DNA from: Rhodoferax sp.
GTDB lineage: Bacteria; Pseudomonadota; Gammaproteobacteria; Burkholderiales; Burkholderiaceae_C
NCBI GenBank assembly: GCA_008015235.1
Contig: SSFF01000004.1
Location: forward strand, 1 to 64,000
Direction of reading: 5' to 3'
DNA length: 64,000 nucleotides
Part shown: one piece after another, positions 46,665 through 57,600 of the stretch
Position numbering within the stretch: the stretch's first letter is position 1
How the letters are laid out: every line of letters begins with the position of its first letter
Program-made: the position numbers and the translations under genes
The notes under the pieces: generated by a model
What the model saw: only the letters and a program-made list of their open reading frames with translations
What the model was told of the DNA's origin: nothing
Database searches by the model: none

Positions 46665-47135
46665 ATGAACGGACTCTTGGGTATTGCGCTGGCACCGCGC
46701 ACGCGTCGCGTGCTGCAGGCGGTGCTGTACGAAGTGTTTGCAATTGCGCTAGTTACGCCAGCGATTGCGCTTTTCTTCAACGAAGGCAAGGGCTCGGCCC
46801 TGGGACTGTCGGTGCTGATGAGCAGCATCGCGCTGACCTGGAACTACGTGTTCAACGCTCTGTTCGAGTGGTGGGAGCGGCGCCAGACCACCAAGGGCCG
46901 CTCGCCCCTGCGCCGGCTGGTGCATGGCGTCGGCTTCGAAGGGGGGCTCGGCGTCTTCCTGATCCCGGTGATGGCGCTGTGGCTGCACATTTCGCTGTGG
47001 GAAGCCATCCTGACCGAGCTGGGCTTCCTGCTGTTCTTCATGGTCTACACCGTGGCGTTTACCTGGTGCTTTGACCACCTCTTCGGCCTGCCCGAGTCGG
47101 CGCGCCCTGTTACGAATTCGCCTTCAAGCGCATAA
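46665..47135 (+). CDS. PACE family efflux protein
   Basis: The 156-aa protein has four membrane helices in two related halves with RRVLQAVLYEVFAIAL and RRLVHGVGFEGGLGVFL, the two BTP domains of proteobacterial antimicrobial compound efflux (chlorhexidine) transporters. The conserved first-helix glutamate is present (LYEVFAI). It probably exports biguanides or polyamines. ATG 46665 is preferred to TTG 46653. Confidence 0.85.
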   Translation: MNGLLGIALAPRTRRVLQAVLYEVFAIALVTPAIALFFNEGKGSALGLSVLMSSIALTWNYVFNALFEWWERRQTTKGRSPLRRLVHGVGFEGGLGVFLIPVMALWLHISLWEAILTELGFLLFFMVYTVAFTWCFDHLFGLPESARPVTNSPSSA

Positions 47136-47221
47136 CTGCGTTGCTTCGCCTTGCCGTGCACTTGCACTGTCTTCGGCTTTGCGCCTTGTTCTGCACTTGA
47201 ATGCAAATCCGTAGTAGTGCT

Positions 47222-48028
47222 TCAGACTTTCAGAAACCCCTTCAGTGCCGCCAGCAGTTCTTCGGCGGTTTCGGTCATCTGGTGGTGTCCGCCGGGCAAC
47301 TGCACCACGGTCGGTTGGGCGCATTTGGCAACGAGTCCCTGGGCCGCCTTCGGCGTGGTCATTTGGTCCACGGCGCCCAAGGCGAACAGCACCGGGCAGG
47401 TGACTTTTGCCATGGCGGCCTCGCCACCCGCATAGCTGTCGCAGGCCTTGAAGCCGGTATGGAATACGTTGACCTCCTTGTTGCTGGCCAGCACGCGCTT
47501 GCCCAGGGCCATGCTGGCGCCATAGACCCAGGTGCCCGGGCCCAGCGCCGAGGGCGGTGCCGACAGGGTGGAGCGCGAAAACACGTTCACCATCTCCAGC
47601 GCCTTTATGGGCGTGTTCAGCGAGGCATCGAGCAGGGCCGGTGACACCTTCATCGGAAAGGCCGTGCCCACCAGCACCAGTTGCTTCACGCGCTGCGGTG
47701 CGCGCCCAGCGGCCTCCAGCGCGATCAGCGAGCCCATGCTGTGGCCGATGAGGGTGGCCTGTTCCAACCCGGCTGCGTCCATGAGGGCCAGCACGAAGTC
47801 GGCTGCATCCTCGATGGTGGCCGGCGGTGTGCCCGCACTCTTGCAGTGACCGGGCAGGTCCACGGCCAGTACGTTGTAGCCGTGGTGGGCGAGGTAGCGG
47901 CTTTGCAGGATCCAGACGCTGTGGTCGTTGAGCACGCCGTGGATGAAGACGATGGTGGGCTTGGCCGCATCGAAAGCCTTGCCACCGGTATAGCAGTAGG
48001 TGGCTTCGTTATTGACGGTGATGTACAT
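47222..48028 (-). CDS. Alpha/beta hydrolase
   Basis: The 268-aa protein has the oxyanion motif FIHGVLNDHSVW, the nucleophile elbow GHSMGS, an acid in ALGAVDQMT and the catalytic histidine in PGGHHQM. It has no signal peptide. The substrate is unknown; esterase or C-C hydrolase are possible. It lies four bases downstream of metY on the same strand and is probably co-transcribed. Confidence 0.88.
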   Translation of the reverse strand: MYITVNNEATYCYTGGKAFDAAKPTIVFIHGVLNDHSVWILQSRYLAHHGYNVLAVDLPGHCKSAGTPPATIEDAADFVLALMDAAGLEQATLIGHSMGSLIALEAAGRAPQRVKQLVLVGTAFPMKVSPALLDASLNTPIKALEMVNVFSRSTLSAPPSALGPGTWVYGASMALGKRVLASNKEVNVFHTGFKACDSYAGGEAAMAKVTCPVLFALGAVDQMTTPKAAQGLVAKCAQPTVVQLPGGHHQMTETAEELLAALKGFLKV

Positions 48029-48032
48029 GGTG

Positions 48033-49325
48033 TCAGGCCTTTTCTGCCGCTTTGAGTGCGCGCTTGAGGTCGTCGATGAGGTCGGCGCTGTCTTCCAGCC
48101 CGATGGACAGGCGGATGGTGCCCTGGCCGATGCCGGCGCTGGCCAGGGCCGCGTCGTCCATGCGGAAGTGCGTGGTGCTGGCCGGGTGGATGACCAGGCT
48201 GCGGCAGTCGCCCACATTGGCCAGGTGGCTGAAGATCTTGAGCGTTTCCACAAACTTCTGGCCCTGGGCACGGCTGCCCTTGAGGTCAAAGCTGAACACC
48301 GATCCGGCACCGCGTGGCAGCAGCTGCTTAGCCAAAGCATGGCTGGAGTGGCTTTCCAGCAGCGGGTGGCCCACGCGGCTCACCATAGGGTGGCTGGCCA
48401 GGAATTCCACCACCTTGGCGGTGTTGGCCATGTGGCGTTCCATGCGCAGGCCCAGGGTCTCGATGCCCTGCAGAATGAGCCAGGCGGAGTGCGGACTCAT
48501 GCAGGCGCCGAAGTCGCGCAGGCCTTCGCGCCGCGCGCGCAGCAGGAAGGCGCCGACGGTGGATTCTTCCGAAAACACCATGTTGTGGAAACCGGCGTAG
48601 GGTTGGGTCAGCTCGGGGAAGCGGCCGCTGGCTTCCCAGTCGAAGTTGCCGCTGTCCACCACCACACCGCCGATCACGGTGCCGTGGCCACTGAGGAACT
48701 TGGTGGCCGAGTGGTAGACCAGATCGGCACCATGGTCGAACGGCTTGATGAGCCAGGGCGAGGTCAGGGTCGAGTCCACCAGCAGTGGCACACCGGCCGC
48801 GTGGGCAATCTCGCTCACGGCGGCGATGTCGAGCACGTCCAGACCCGGGTTGCCCACGGTTTCGCCGAAGAACAGGCGCGTGTTCGGGCGCACGGCGGCG
48901 CGCCAGGCGTCCAGATCGCCCGGGGGCACAAAGGTGGTGTCGATACCGAAACGTTTGAGGGTGTAGTGCAGCAGGTTGTGCGAGCCGCCGTACAGGGCCG
49001 TGCTGGCCACGATGTGCCCGCCTGAGCCCATGAGCGTGGCGATGCACAAGTGCAGCGCCGCCTGCCCACTGGCCGTGCTGATGGCACCGATGCCGCCTTC
49101 CAGCGCTGCCATGCGCTGCTCGAACACGGCGTTGGTGGGGTTGGAGATGCGGCTGTAGACGTGGCCCGCGCGCTCCAGGTTGAACAACGAGGCCGCGTGG
49201 TCGCTCGATTCAAAGACGAACGAGGTGGTCAGGTGGATGGGGACAGCGCGGGCGCCAGTGGCGTCGGGCGTGGCCCCGGCGTGCAAGGCCAGGGTGTCGA
49301 AATTCGGGTCTGCGTAACCGGCCAT
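48033..49325 (-). CDS. metY: O-acetylhomoserine sulfhydrylase (MetY)
   Basis: MetY makes homocysteine from O-acetylhomoserine and sulfide. It is a Cys/Met-metabolism PLP enzyme of 430 aa; the PLP lysine is K209 (HSATKFLSGHG). The N-terminal FDTLALHAGATPD and RISNPTNAVFEQR, and NVGDCRSLVIHPASTTH near the end, are typical of MetY rather than MetZ or MetB. A 14-bp palindrome lies 45 bp before its start. Confidence 0.93.
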   Translation of the reverse strand: MAGYADPNFDTLALHAGATPDATGARAVPIHLTTSFVFESSDHAASLFNLERAGHVYSRISNPTNAVFEQRMAALEGGIGAISTASGQAALHLCIATLMGSGGHIVASTALYGGSHNLLHYTLKRFGIDTTFVPPGDLDAWRAAVRPNTRLFFGETVGNPGLDVLDIAAVSEIAHAAGVPLLVDSTLTSPWLIKPFDHGADLVYHSATKFLSGHGTVIGGVVVDSGNFDWEASGRFPELTQPYAGFHNMVFSEESTVGAFLLRARREGLRDFGACMSPHSAWLILQGIETLGLRMERHMANTAKVVEFLASHPMVSRVGHPLLESHSSHALAKQLLPRGAGSVFSFDLKGSRAQGQKFVETLKIFSHLANVGDCRSLVIHPASTTHFRMDDAALASAGIGQGTIRLSIGLEDSADLIDDLKRALKAAEKA

Positions 49326-49370
49326 GGGAGCCTTTCTGGGTGGCGAATACGAAACAGGGAAACCGGCACT

Positions 49371-49384
49371 TCGCTCTAGAGCGA
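49371..49384. promoter_or_regulatory. 14-bp palindrome in the metY/CBS divergent region
   Basis: TCGCTCTAGAGCGA is a perfect 14-bp palindrome, 45 bp upstream of metY and 89 bp upstream of the CBS gene. It could be an operator for either gene. No known regulator motif is recognised. Confidence 0.4.
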
Positions 49385-49473
49385 CAGTTGTCAGGCTTGT
49401 GGGTGCAATTGTGGGCTATATTTTGCGGCTGAAAGGCGGGCACTTGGGTCCCGCAGCCCATTGAGGAAGCACC

Positions 49474-49929
49474 ATGAAAGTCAGCGACATCCTGCGCGTC
49501 AAAGGCGGCACGCTCTACACCATCACCCCCGAAGACAGCCTGGCCGATGCGGCCAAAATGATGGCCGACAACGACCTGGGATCGCTGGTGGTCATCTCGC
49601 ACGGCCTGGTGGTGGGTATGCTGACATTCCGCGAAGTGATCTTGGCGGTGGTGAAGAACGGCGGCTCCTTCGGCGCCACCACGGTGTACCGCGCCATGGA
49701 CAACGGCCCGCTGATCTGCACCACCGAGACCGACATCGACGAAGTGCGCCGCATGATGCTGGCGCGCCACGCCCGCTACATGCCAGTCATCAACAACCGT
49801 ATGCTCATGGGTGTCATCAGCTTCTACGACGTGGCCAAGACCGTGGTGGAAAGCCAGAACTTCGAAAACCAGATGCTCAAGGCCTACATCCGCGACTGGC
49901 CCGAGGGCAAGGAACCTGCTGCGTCCTGA
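49474..49929 (+). CDS. CBS-domain pair protein
   Basis: The 151-aa protein consists of two CBS motifs (about 1-60 and 70-130), with the first containing LGSLVVISHGLVVGMLTFR and the second HARYMPVINNRMLMGVIS. Such stand-alone pairs bind adenine nucleotides and act as energy sensors. The partner is unknown. GAGGAAG lies just before the ATG. aroC follows after 32 bases. Confidence 0.9.
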   Translation: MKVSDILRVKGGTLYTITPEDSLADAAKMMADNDLGSLVVISHGLVVGMLTFREVILAVVKNGGSFGATTVYRAMDNGPLICTTETDIDEVRRMMLARHARYMPVINNRMLMGVISFYDVAKTVVESQNFENQMLKAYIRDWPEGKEPAAS

Positions 49930-49961
49930 TGGCGTCCCGCTCTCGGGGATAATCCGACCCC

Positions 49962-51056
49962 ATGAGCGGCAATACTTTCGGACACACCTTTACCGTCACC
50001 AACTTCGGTGAATCCCACGGCCCGGCCATTGGCTGCATCATTGACGGCTGCCCCCCGGGCATGGCGCTGTGCGAAGCCGACATCCAGCATGACCTGGACC
50101 GTCGCCGCCCCGGTACCTCCAAATTCGTTACCCAGCGCAACGAGCCTGACCAGGTGAAGATCCTCAGCGGCGTGTACGAGGGCAAGACCACCGGCACGCC
50201 GATTGCGCTGCTCATCGAGAACACCGACCAGCGCTCCAAGGACTACGGCAACATCCTGGAAACTTTCCGCCCCGGTCACGCCGACTACGCCTACTACCAG
50301 AAGTACGGCCTGCGCGACCCGCGTGGTGGTGGCCGCTCCAGCGCGCGCCTGACCGCCCCCATGGTGGCGGCTGGTGCTGTGGCCAAGAAGTGGCTCAAGG
50401 AAAAGTACGGCACCGAGTTTCGCGGTTGCATGACGCAGATTGGCGAGCTGCCCATCGCCTTTGAAGGCTGGGAGCATGTTCCCAACAACCCGTTCTTCGC
50501 ACCCATTGCCGATGTCTCGGCGCTCGAAGACTACATGGAAGCGCTGCGCAAGGCGCACGACTCCTGCGGCGCGAAGATTCGCGTGTGCGCCACCAAGGTT
50601 CCGGTGGGCCTGGGTGAACCCCTGTTCGACAAGATGGACGCCGACATTGCCTACGCCATGATGGGCATCAACGCGGTCAAGGGCGTGGAGATTGGCGCCG
50701 GCTTTGCCAGCGTGGCTCAGCGCGGCACGGTGCATGGCGACAGCCTCACGCCGCAGGGCTTTGCCAGCAACAATGCCGGGGGAGTGCTCGGCGGCATCAC
50801 CACCGGGCAGGACCTGGAAGTAAGCATTGCCATCAAGCCCACCAGCTCCATCCTCACGCCGCGCGACTCCATCGACATTGATGGCAAGCCCACCCAGGTG
50901 GTGACCAAGGGCCGTCACGACCCCTGCGTGGGCATCCGCGCAACGCCCATCGCCGAGGCCATGCTGGCCCTGGTGGTCATGGACCACGCCCTGCGCCACC
51001 GTGCGCAGAACGCCGATGTGCGCACCAGCCTAGCCCCCATTGCCGGAAATTTGTGA
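49962..51056 (+). CDS. aroC: Chorismate synthase
   Basis: AroC converts EPSP to chorismate with reduced FMN. The 364-aa protein has the signatures [47 protein letters not shown] and [13 protein letters not shown], then [10 protein letters not shown]. The length is normal. aroQ is 84 nt downstream, with a dispersed repeat between. Confidence 0.98.
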   Translation: MSGNTFGHTFTVTNFGESHGPAIGCIIDGCPPGMALCEADIQHDLDRRRPGTSKFVTQRNEPDQVKILSGVYEGKTTGTPIALLIENTDQRSKDYGNILETFRPGHADYAYYQKYGLRDPRGGGRSSARLTAPMVAAGAVAKKWLKEKYGTEFRGCMTQIGELPIAFEGWEHVPNNPFFAPIADVSALEDYMEALRKAHDSCGAKIRVCATKVPVGLGEPLFDKMDADIAYAMMGINAVKGVEIGAGFASVAQRGTVHGDSLTPQGFASNNAGGVLGGITTGQDLEVSIAIKPTSSILTPRDSIDIDGKPTQVVTKGRHDPCVGIRATPIAEAMLALVVMDHALRHRAQNADVRTSLAPIAGNL

Positions 51057-51069
51057 AAAAATGGGTTCC

Positions 51070-51112
51070 GCCCCGCGTAGATATTGCGTAGGCAGCTACC
51101 AAAACCATAGCG
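51070..51112 (+). repeat. Dispersed repeat copy between aroC and aroQ
   Basis: The plus-strand copy reads CCCCGCGTAG, then ATATTGCGTAGGCAGC, and the tail GCTACCAAAACCATAGC. It fills half of the 84-nt gap between two shikimate genes. Confidence 0.85.
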
Positions 51113-51140
51113 ACCGCAGCTCCACTTCAAGAGGCTTTGC

Positions 51141-51587
51141 ATGAAAACCGTATTCGTCCTGAACGGCCCCAACCTCAACCTGCTCGGCACGCGCGAGCCG
51201 CAGGTGTATGGCGCGCAGACCCTGGCTGACGTGCAGAGCCTGTGCGAACGCGCCTGCGCTGCCAACGGCTTTGCACTGGAGTTCCGCCAGAGCAACCACG
51301 AGGGTGCCTTGGTGGACTGGATCCATGAAGCCGGGCAGCTGCAGGCCAAGGGCAAGCTGGCGGGCGTGATCCTCAACGCCGGGGCCTATACGCATACCAG
51401 CATCGCACTGCATGACGCCATCAAGGGCACCGGTGTCACGCTCATCGAAGTGCATATCAGCAATGTGCATGCCCGTGAATCCTTCCGTCACCACTCCTAC
51501 ATCTCGCCCGTGGCCAAGGCTGTCATGGTGGGATTTGGCGTGAATGGCTACGCCCTGGCAGTGGCTGGCCTGGCACAGATGCAATAG
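51141..51587 (+). CDS. aroQ: Type II 3-dehydroquinate dehydratase
   Basis: AroQ dehydrates 3-dehydroquinate in the shikimate pathway. The 148-aa protein has VLNGPNLNLLGTREP, SNHEGALVDWIHEA, LNAGAYTHTS and EVHISN-ARE-FRHHS, with the catalytic tyrosine in QVYG. The dodecamer-forming type II family has this length. GAGG lies six bases before the ATG. Confidence 0.97.
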   Translation: MKTVFVLNGPNLNLLGTREPQVYGAQTLADVQSLCERACAANGFALEFRQSNHEGALVDWIHEAGQLQAKGKLAGVILNAGAYTHTSIALHDAIKGTGVTLIEVHISNVHARESFRHHSYISPVAKAVMVGFGVNGYALAVAGLAQMQ

Positions 51588-51654
51588 TTTGCAAGGGCCG
51601 CGCGCTGCGGCCCGGCGTGCTCTATGCTTGCCACCTTCGAGTCGGGAGGTGGCC

Positions 51655-54600
51655 GTGCAGCGTGGAGTTCCAATCCTTTTGTCGATGTTCGCGTCCGTGG
51701 TGGCAGCGCCTGCCATGGCCTTCGGGCTGCTCAGCGTGTCCCCCCAGGGCGAAGTGGCCCAGGTACGCCAGGTGGTGGCCAAGTTCGACGACAGCGCAGT
51801 CAACTTTGGCGACCCCAAGGCCCCCGCACCGCTGTCCCTGAGTTGCAGCGACGCGCAGGTCACCCAGGGCAATGGTCGCTGGGTCAATGATCGCACCTGG
51901 GCGTTTGAGTTCTCCGACGACTTGCCACCCGGTGTGGCCTGCACGCTGCAGGTGCGCAGCGGCTTCCAGTCACCCAAGGGTGCGGAACTGCGCGGGGGAC
52001 CCTACCAGTTCAACACCGGCGGCCCCTTCGTCCAAAGGATCCGCCCCTACAGCGGCGCGCGCATTGACGAAGAGCAGTTCTTCACCCTGCAGCTCAACGG
52101 CGATGCCAGCACGGCCAGTGTGCAGGCCAATGTGTGGTGCGCCGTCGAAGGCCTGGGCGAGCGTGTGCCGGTGCGCCTGATCGCGGGCGCGGACCGCACG
52201 GCGCTGCTCAAGGCACAGGGCCTGGAGCAGGCTGCGGCCAAACAGCCGCTGCGCTATGTCACGCTGGCCTGCAACCGCACCCTCAGCGCCTCGGCTAAGG
52301 TGCAGCTGGTGTGGGGCAAGGGGGTGAGCACGCCTGCGCGCCCCGGTCAGGCCCAGGGCCTGCCCAACACGGTGGAGCGCCGGTTTGACTTTCGGGTGCG
52401 CGAGCCCTTCACGGCCAGCTTCAGCTGCGAGCGCGAAAACGCGCAAAGCGCCTGTCTGCCCATCCGCCCCATGCAGCTGCACTTCAACGCGCCGGTAGCG
52501 GCCAAGCTGCTGGCGCAGATCCGCCTGCACGGCGCCAAGGAGAGCTTCAAGCCGGTGTTCAACGAGCAGGGTGAAGCACTGGACGGCGAGCAAACGGTCA
52601 ACAGCGTGCGCTTCGACGGCATCTTTCCAGAGCAAGCCCAGTTCACGCTGGAACTGCCTAAGGGCTTCAAGGACGCTTCCGGGCGCACCCTGCGCAATGC
52701 CGACAGCTTCCCGCTCAAGGTGGCCACGGCCGCCATGCCGCCGCTGGCCAAGTTCGCGGCCGCCCCCTTCGGCGTGGTGGAACGCCTGGCCGAGCCCGAT
52801 GGCGTGGCCCTGCTGCCCGTCACCCTGCGCAACGTGGAGCCGGCGCTGGCCGCCCAGCAGCTGCACCTGGCGCCGGATGCCAAGGGCCAGGTGAGCACGC
52901 TCAAGCCCAGCACCGACGCCGACATCATTGCCTGGTACCGCAAGGTGCAGCACTACGACCAGTTCTGGGTGTCACGCGCTGCGGCAGCGCGTGACGCGAA
53001 GACGCCCTTGCCCAAGGACATCGAGGAATATGCGCGTGGCTCGGTGCAGAGTCGAATGGTGTCGCTGCTGCAGGGGCAAAGCGGGGTGCAGTCGCTGAAC
53101 CTGCCCAAGGCCGCCAGTGGCGACCCGCGCCCGTTCGAAGTGGTGGGCATTCCGCTGGCGGCGGGTTTTCATGTGGTGGAGATCCAGTCGCAGGCACTGG
53201 GCCAGAGCCTGATTGACGCGCACCATGGCGCCAAGCGCACGATGTACGTGCGCACCGCCGCTCTGGTGACCAACCTGGGCGTGCACTTCAAACTCGGCCG
53301 CGAGAACGCCCTGGCCTGGGTGACCACGCTCGACAAGGGCACGCCCGTAGCCGGGGCGCAGGTGCGTGTATCCGACTGCCGGGGCCGGCAAGTGGCCACC
53401 GGGGTGACCAATGCCGCCGGTGTGGCCAGCCTCAGTGGCATTTCGCCCGAAGCGCCCGCTTGCAGCGGCGACGGCCCCTACACCCGCGCCTACTTCGTCA
53501 GCGCCCGCGCCGCCCAGCCCACGGCCGACGGCAAGGGCACGGTGCAGGACATGGCCTTTACCTGGAGTGACTGGAACCGCGGCATCGAACCCTGGCGCTT
53601 CAACGTTCCCACCAGCACCGCCGCCCGGCCCGACGAACGCGCCCACACCGTGATGGACCGCACGCTTCTGCGCGCCGGCGAAACAGTGTCCATGAAACAC
53701 ATCCTGCGCAGCGAAACCAGCCAGGGCTTTGGCCTGCCGCAGGCCATGCCCGGTACGCTGGTCATCACCCACGTGGGCAGCGGCCAGCAGTTCACCCAGC
53801 CGCTGGCCTGGCGCAAGACCGCCACCGGCGGCCTGTCGGCCGAGAGCAGTTTTTCCATTCCGCCCGCGGCCAAGTTGGGCGTGTACGAAGTGCAGCTGCG
53901 CGGTGCCGATGCCTACCGCGGCACCTTCTATACCGGGCAGTTCCGCGTGGAGGAATTCCGCCTGCCGGTGCTCGAAGGGCGCGTGGCCCCGGCCGAGAAA
54001 AAGGCGCTGGTCAACACCAAGGCGGTGCCGGTGGATGTGCAGGTGAATTACGTGGCGGGTGGCGGCGCGGCCAACCTGCCGGTGCGTGTGTCCGCCCTGG
54101 TGCGCGGCAAGTACCTCAGCTACCCGGACTTCTCCGACTACAGCTTCTCGGCCCCACGTGGCAATGCTGCCGACTCCAGCGATGGGGAGGAAACGTCCGA
54201 GGCCAGTGCCGATGCCCGCGTGATTGCCGACAAGCTGCCCCTTACCCTGGACAAAAACGGCGCGGGCAAGCTGAAGCTGGAGCAGGTGCCCACCAGCCGC
54301 CAGCCGCAAGACCTGGTGCTGGAAGCGACCTACGCCGACCCCAATGGCGAGGTGCAAACCCTGCGCAGCACCCACACCCTGTGGCCTGCGGCCGTGGTGG
54401 CCGGCATCAAGACCGAAGGCTGGGTGTCCAGCCGCCAGAAGATGCGCTTCACCGCCCTGGCGCTGGACCTGGCCGGCAAGCCCCAGGAGGGCGTGGCACT
54501 GGACGTGCGTGCCGTGGCCCGCATCGTCACCACCAGCCGCAAGCGCATGGTGGGCGGCTTCTACACCTACGACAACCAGACCAGCACCAAGGACCTGGGG

Positions 54601-57600
54601 AGCGTTTGCAGCGGCAAGAGCGACAGCCGTGGCCTGCTGCTGTGCGACACCACCGTGAACGAAGCCGGCGAGGTGGAGCTGGTGGTGACCGCCAAGGATG
54701 GCGCCGGCAACAGCATCCAGGCCGCCAGCAGCGTGTACGTGACCAAGCAGGGCGAGCTGTGGTTTGGCGGCGAGAACCACGACCGCATCGACCTGCTGCC
54801 CGAGAAGAAAAGCTACCAACCCGGTGAAACTGCACGCTTTCAGGTGCGCATGCCGTTTCGCTTTGCCACCGCCCTGGTGGCGGTGGAGCGCGAAGGCATT
54901 CTGGACACCGAAGTGGTGCAACTCAATGGGCAGGACCCGACCATCAGCCTCAAGGTGAAAGAGGGCTGGGGCCCGAATGTGTATGTGAGTGTGCTGGCCC
55001 TGCGCGGGCGCCTGCGCGAAGTGCCGTGGTACAGCTTCTTCACCTGGGGCTACAAGGCCCCGCGCGAGTGGTGGCAGAGCTTCTGGTACGAGGGGCGCGA
55101 GTACGTGGCCCCCACGGCGCTGGTGGATTTGAGCAAGCCCGCCTTCCGGCTTGGCCTCGCCGAAATCCGCGTGGGCACCCAGGCCCACCAGCTGGCCGTG
55201 ACGGTGAAGGCCGACAAGGACAGCTACGCGGTGCGCAGCCAGGCCAAGGTGACGGTGCAGGTGAAGCTGCCCAACGGTGCGCCCGCGGCGCATGCCGAGG
55301 TGGCCCTGGCCGCCGTGGACCAGGCCTTGCTGGAGCTCATGCCCAACAGCAGCTGGAACCTGCTGGACGCCATGCTGCAGCGGCGCAGCTGGGGGGTGAG
55401 TACGTCTACGGCGCAGATGGAAATCATTGGCCGGCGCCACTATGGCCGCAAGGCCGTGCCCGCAGGCGGCGGTGGTGGCCACAGTGGTGCGCGTGAGCTG
55501 CTGGACACCCTGCTGCTGTGGCAGCCTGTCGTCAAGCTCGACGCCAACGGCCAGGCGCAGGTGACGGTGCCGCTCAACGACGCACTCACCACCTTCAAGA
55601 TCGTGGCCGTGGCCGATGCGTCCACCGGCCTCTTTGGCACCGGCAGTACCAGCATTCGTGCCACGCAAGACCTGCAGATCATCAGCGGCCTGCCCCCCCT
55701 GGTGCGCGAGGACGACCAGTACCGCGCCCAGCTCACCTTGCGCAACACCACCCACAAGCCCATGAAGGTGGAAGTGAGCCCGCGCGCCACGCTGCTGGAC
55801 CTCAAGCCCCAAACGGTGGACATCCCCGCAGGCGAAGCCAAGGAAGTGGCCTGGACCGTAACGGCACCCGCGCAGCTGGCGCAGATTCGCTCCGAGGCCA
55901 TCCTGTGGGAGATTGAAGCGCGCGATACGCTCAGCGGCGCACGCGACGCCCTCAAGGCGCGACAGCGCATCATCCCTGCCGTGCCGCTGACGGTGCAGCA
56001 GGCCACGCTGGTGCAGCTGGACGGCCCCCTCACGCTGGACGTGGCCGCGCCGGCCGAAGCACTGCCGGGCCGCGGCGGCCTGAAGCTGGCGCTGCAGCCC
56101 AAGCTGGCCGAAGGCTTGCCCGGCGTGAAGGACTGGTTTGCCCACTACCCCTTTGCCTGCCTGGAGCAAAAGACCAGCAAGGCCGTGGGTCTGCGCGACG
56201 GCAAACTGTGGCAGACCGTGGTCACACAGATACCGAGCTACTTGGACAGCGACGGCCTGGCCAACTACTTCCCGCCGCGCGACGGTGAAGCCAACCACGG
56301 CAGCGACACGCTCACCGCCTACCTGCTCGCCGCCACGCACGAGGCCGCCAGCCTGAACTACGCCTTTGCCCTCAGCGACGAGGTGCGCGCGCCCATGGAG
56401 CGTGGCCTGATCGCCTTTGTAGAAGGGCGCATCCAGCGCGACTTCTGGAGCCCGCGCAAGGACCTGGACGTGCGCAAGCTCGCCGCGCTGGAGGCCCTGT
56501 CGCGTTACGGCAAGGCGCAGGCGCGCATGCTGGGCTCCATCACCATCGCGCCCAACCAGTGGCCCACCCATGCGGTCATCGACTGGCTGAACATCTTGAA
56601 GCGCGTGCAAGACGTGCCCGAGCGCGACAAGCGTCTGGCAGAGGCTACGCAGGTGCTGCGTGCCCGCATCAGCTACCAGGGCACCAAGATGGTCTTCAGC
56701 AGCGAGCGTGACGACTACTGGTGGTGGCTGATGCAAAACGGCGACGTCAACACCGCCCGCTTGCTGCTGGCCGTGCTGGACGACCCGGCTTGGAAGGACG
56801 ATATGGGCCGCCTGGCCAATGGCTTCATACAGCGCCAGCAGGGCGGCGCTTGGCTGACCACCACGGCCAACCTGTGGGGCGGCCTGGCGCTGGAAAAGTT
56901 CAGCGCCAAGTTCGAAGCCGTGCCGGTGGCGGGCAGCACCAAGGCCTCCATGAGCACCGGCTCGGCCGCCGTGGACTGGAGCAAGTTGGAGCGCATCAAG
57001 ACCACCGACGCCCAGGGCGCTGCGCACCAGACCACCTGGTTCGGCGCCCCGGCCGCCCCTGGCAACCTGAAGAATAACAGCATGTTCCTGCCCTGGAGCA
57101 AGACTGTTCCGAAGGACACGCTGGCCGTGACCCACCAGGGTGCGGGCAAGCCCTGGCTCACGCTGCAATCGGTGGCGGCGGTGCCGCTGAAGGCACCATT
57201 CAGCGCGGGCTATAGCATCAAGAAGACCATCACCTCCGTGGAGCAGGCCAACAAGGGCCTGCCCGCCGGCAGCTACACCCGGGGCGACGTGCTGCGCATC
57301 ACGCTGGAGGTGAATGCCAGCGCCGACATGAGCTGGGCCGTCATCACCGACCCCGTGCCCGGCGGCGCCACCATCCTCGGCAGCGGCCTGGGCCGCGACA
57401 GCGAAATCGCCACCCAGGGCGAAAAGCGCGAAGGCTGGGGCTGGCTGGCCTTCGAAGAACGCAGCTTCGAAGCCTTCCGCAGCTACTACCAGTTCCTGCC
57501 CAAGGGTACGGTGAAGATGGAATACACCATTCGCCTCAACAACGCCGGTGAGTTCTCATTGCCGCCGAGCCGAGTGGAGGCGATGTATGCACCGGAGATG

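Noticed and set aside
49326-49473. Possible SAM/SAH riboswitch before metY
   Set aside because: The gap is only about 150 bases and shared by two divergent genes. No riboswitch core was recognised; only the palindrome stands out.
52972-57168. 1398-codon open frame on the minus strand
   Set aside because: It lies wholly opposite the alpha-2-macroglobulin gene, whose domains and CLEQ motif are clear. Its translation is His/Gln/Ala/Gly-rich with no family motif, as expected for an antisense shadow in GC-rich DNA.
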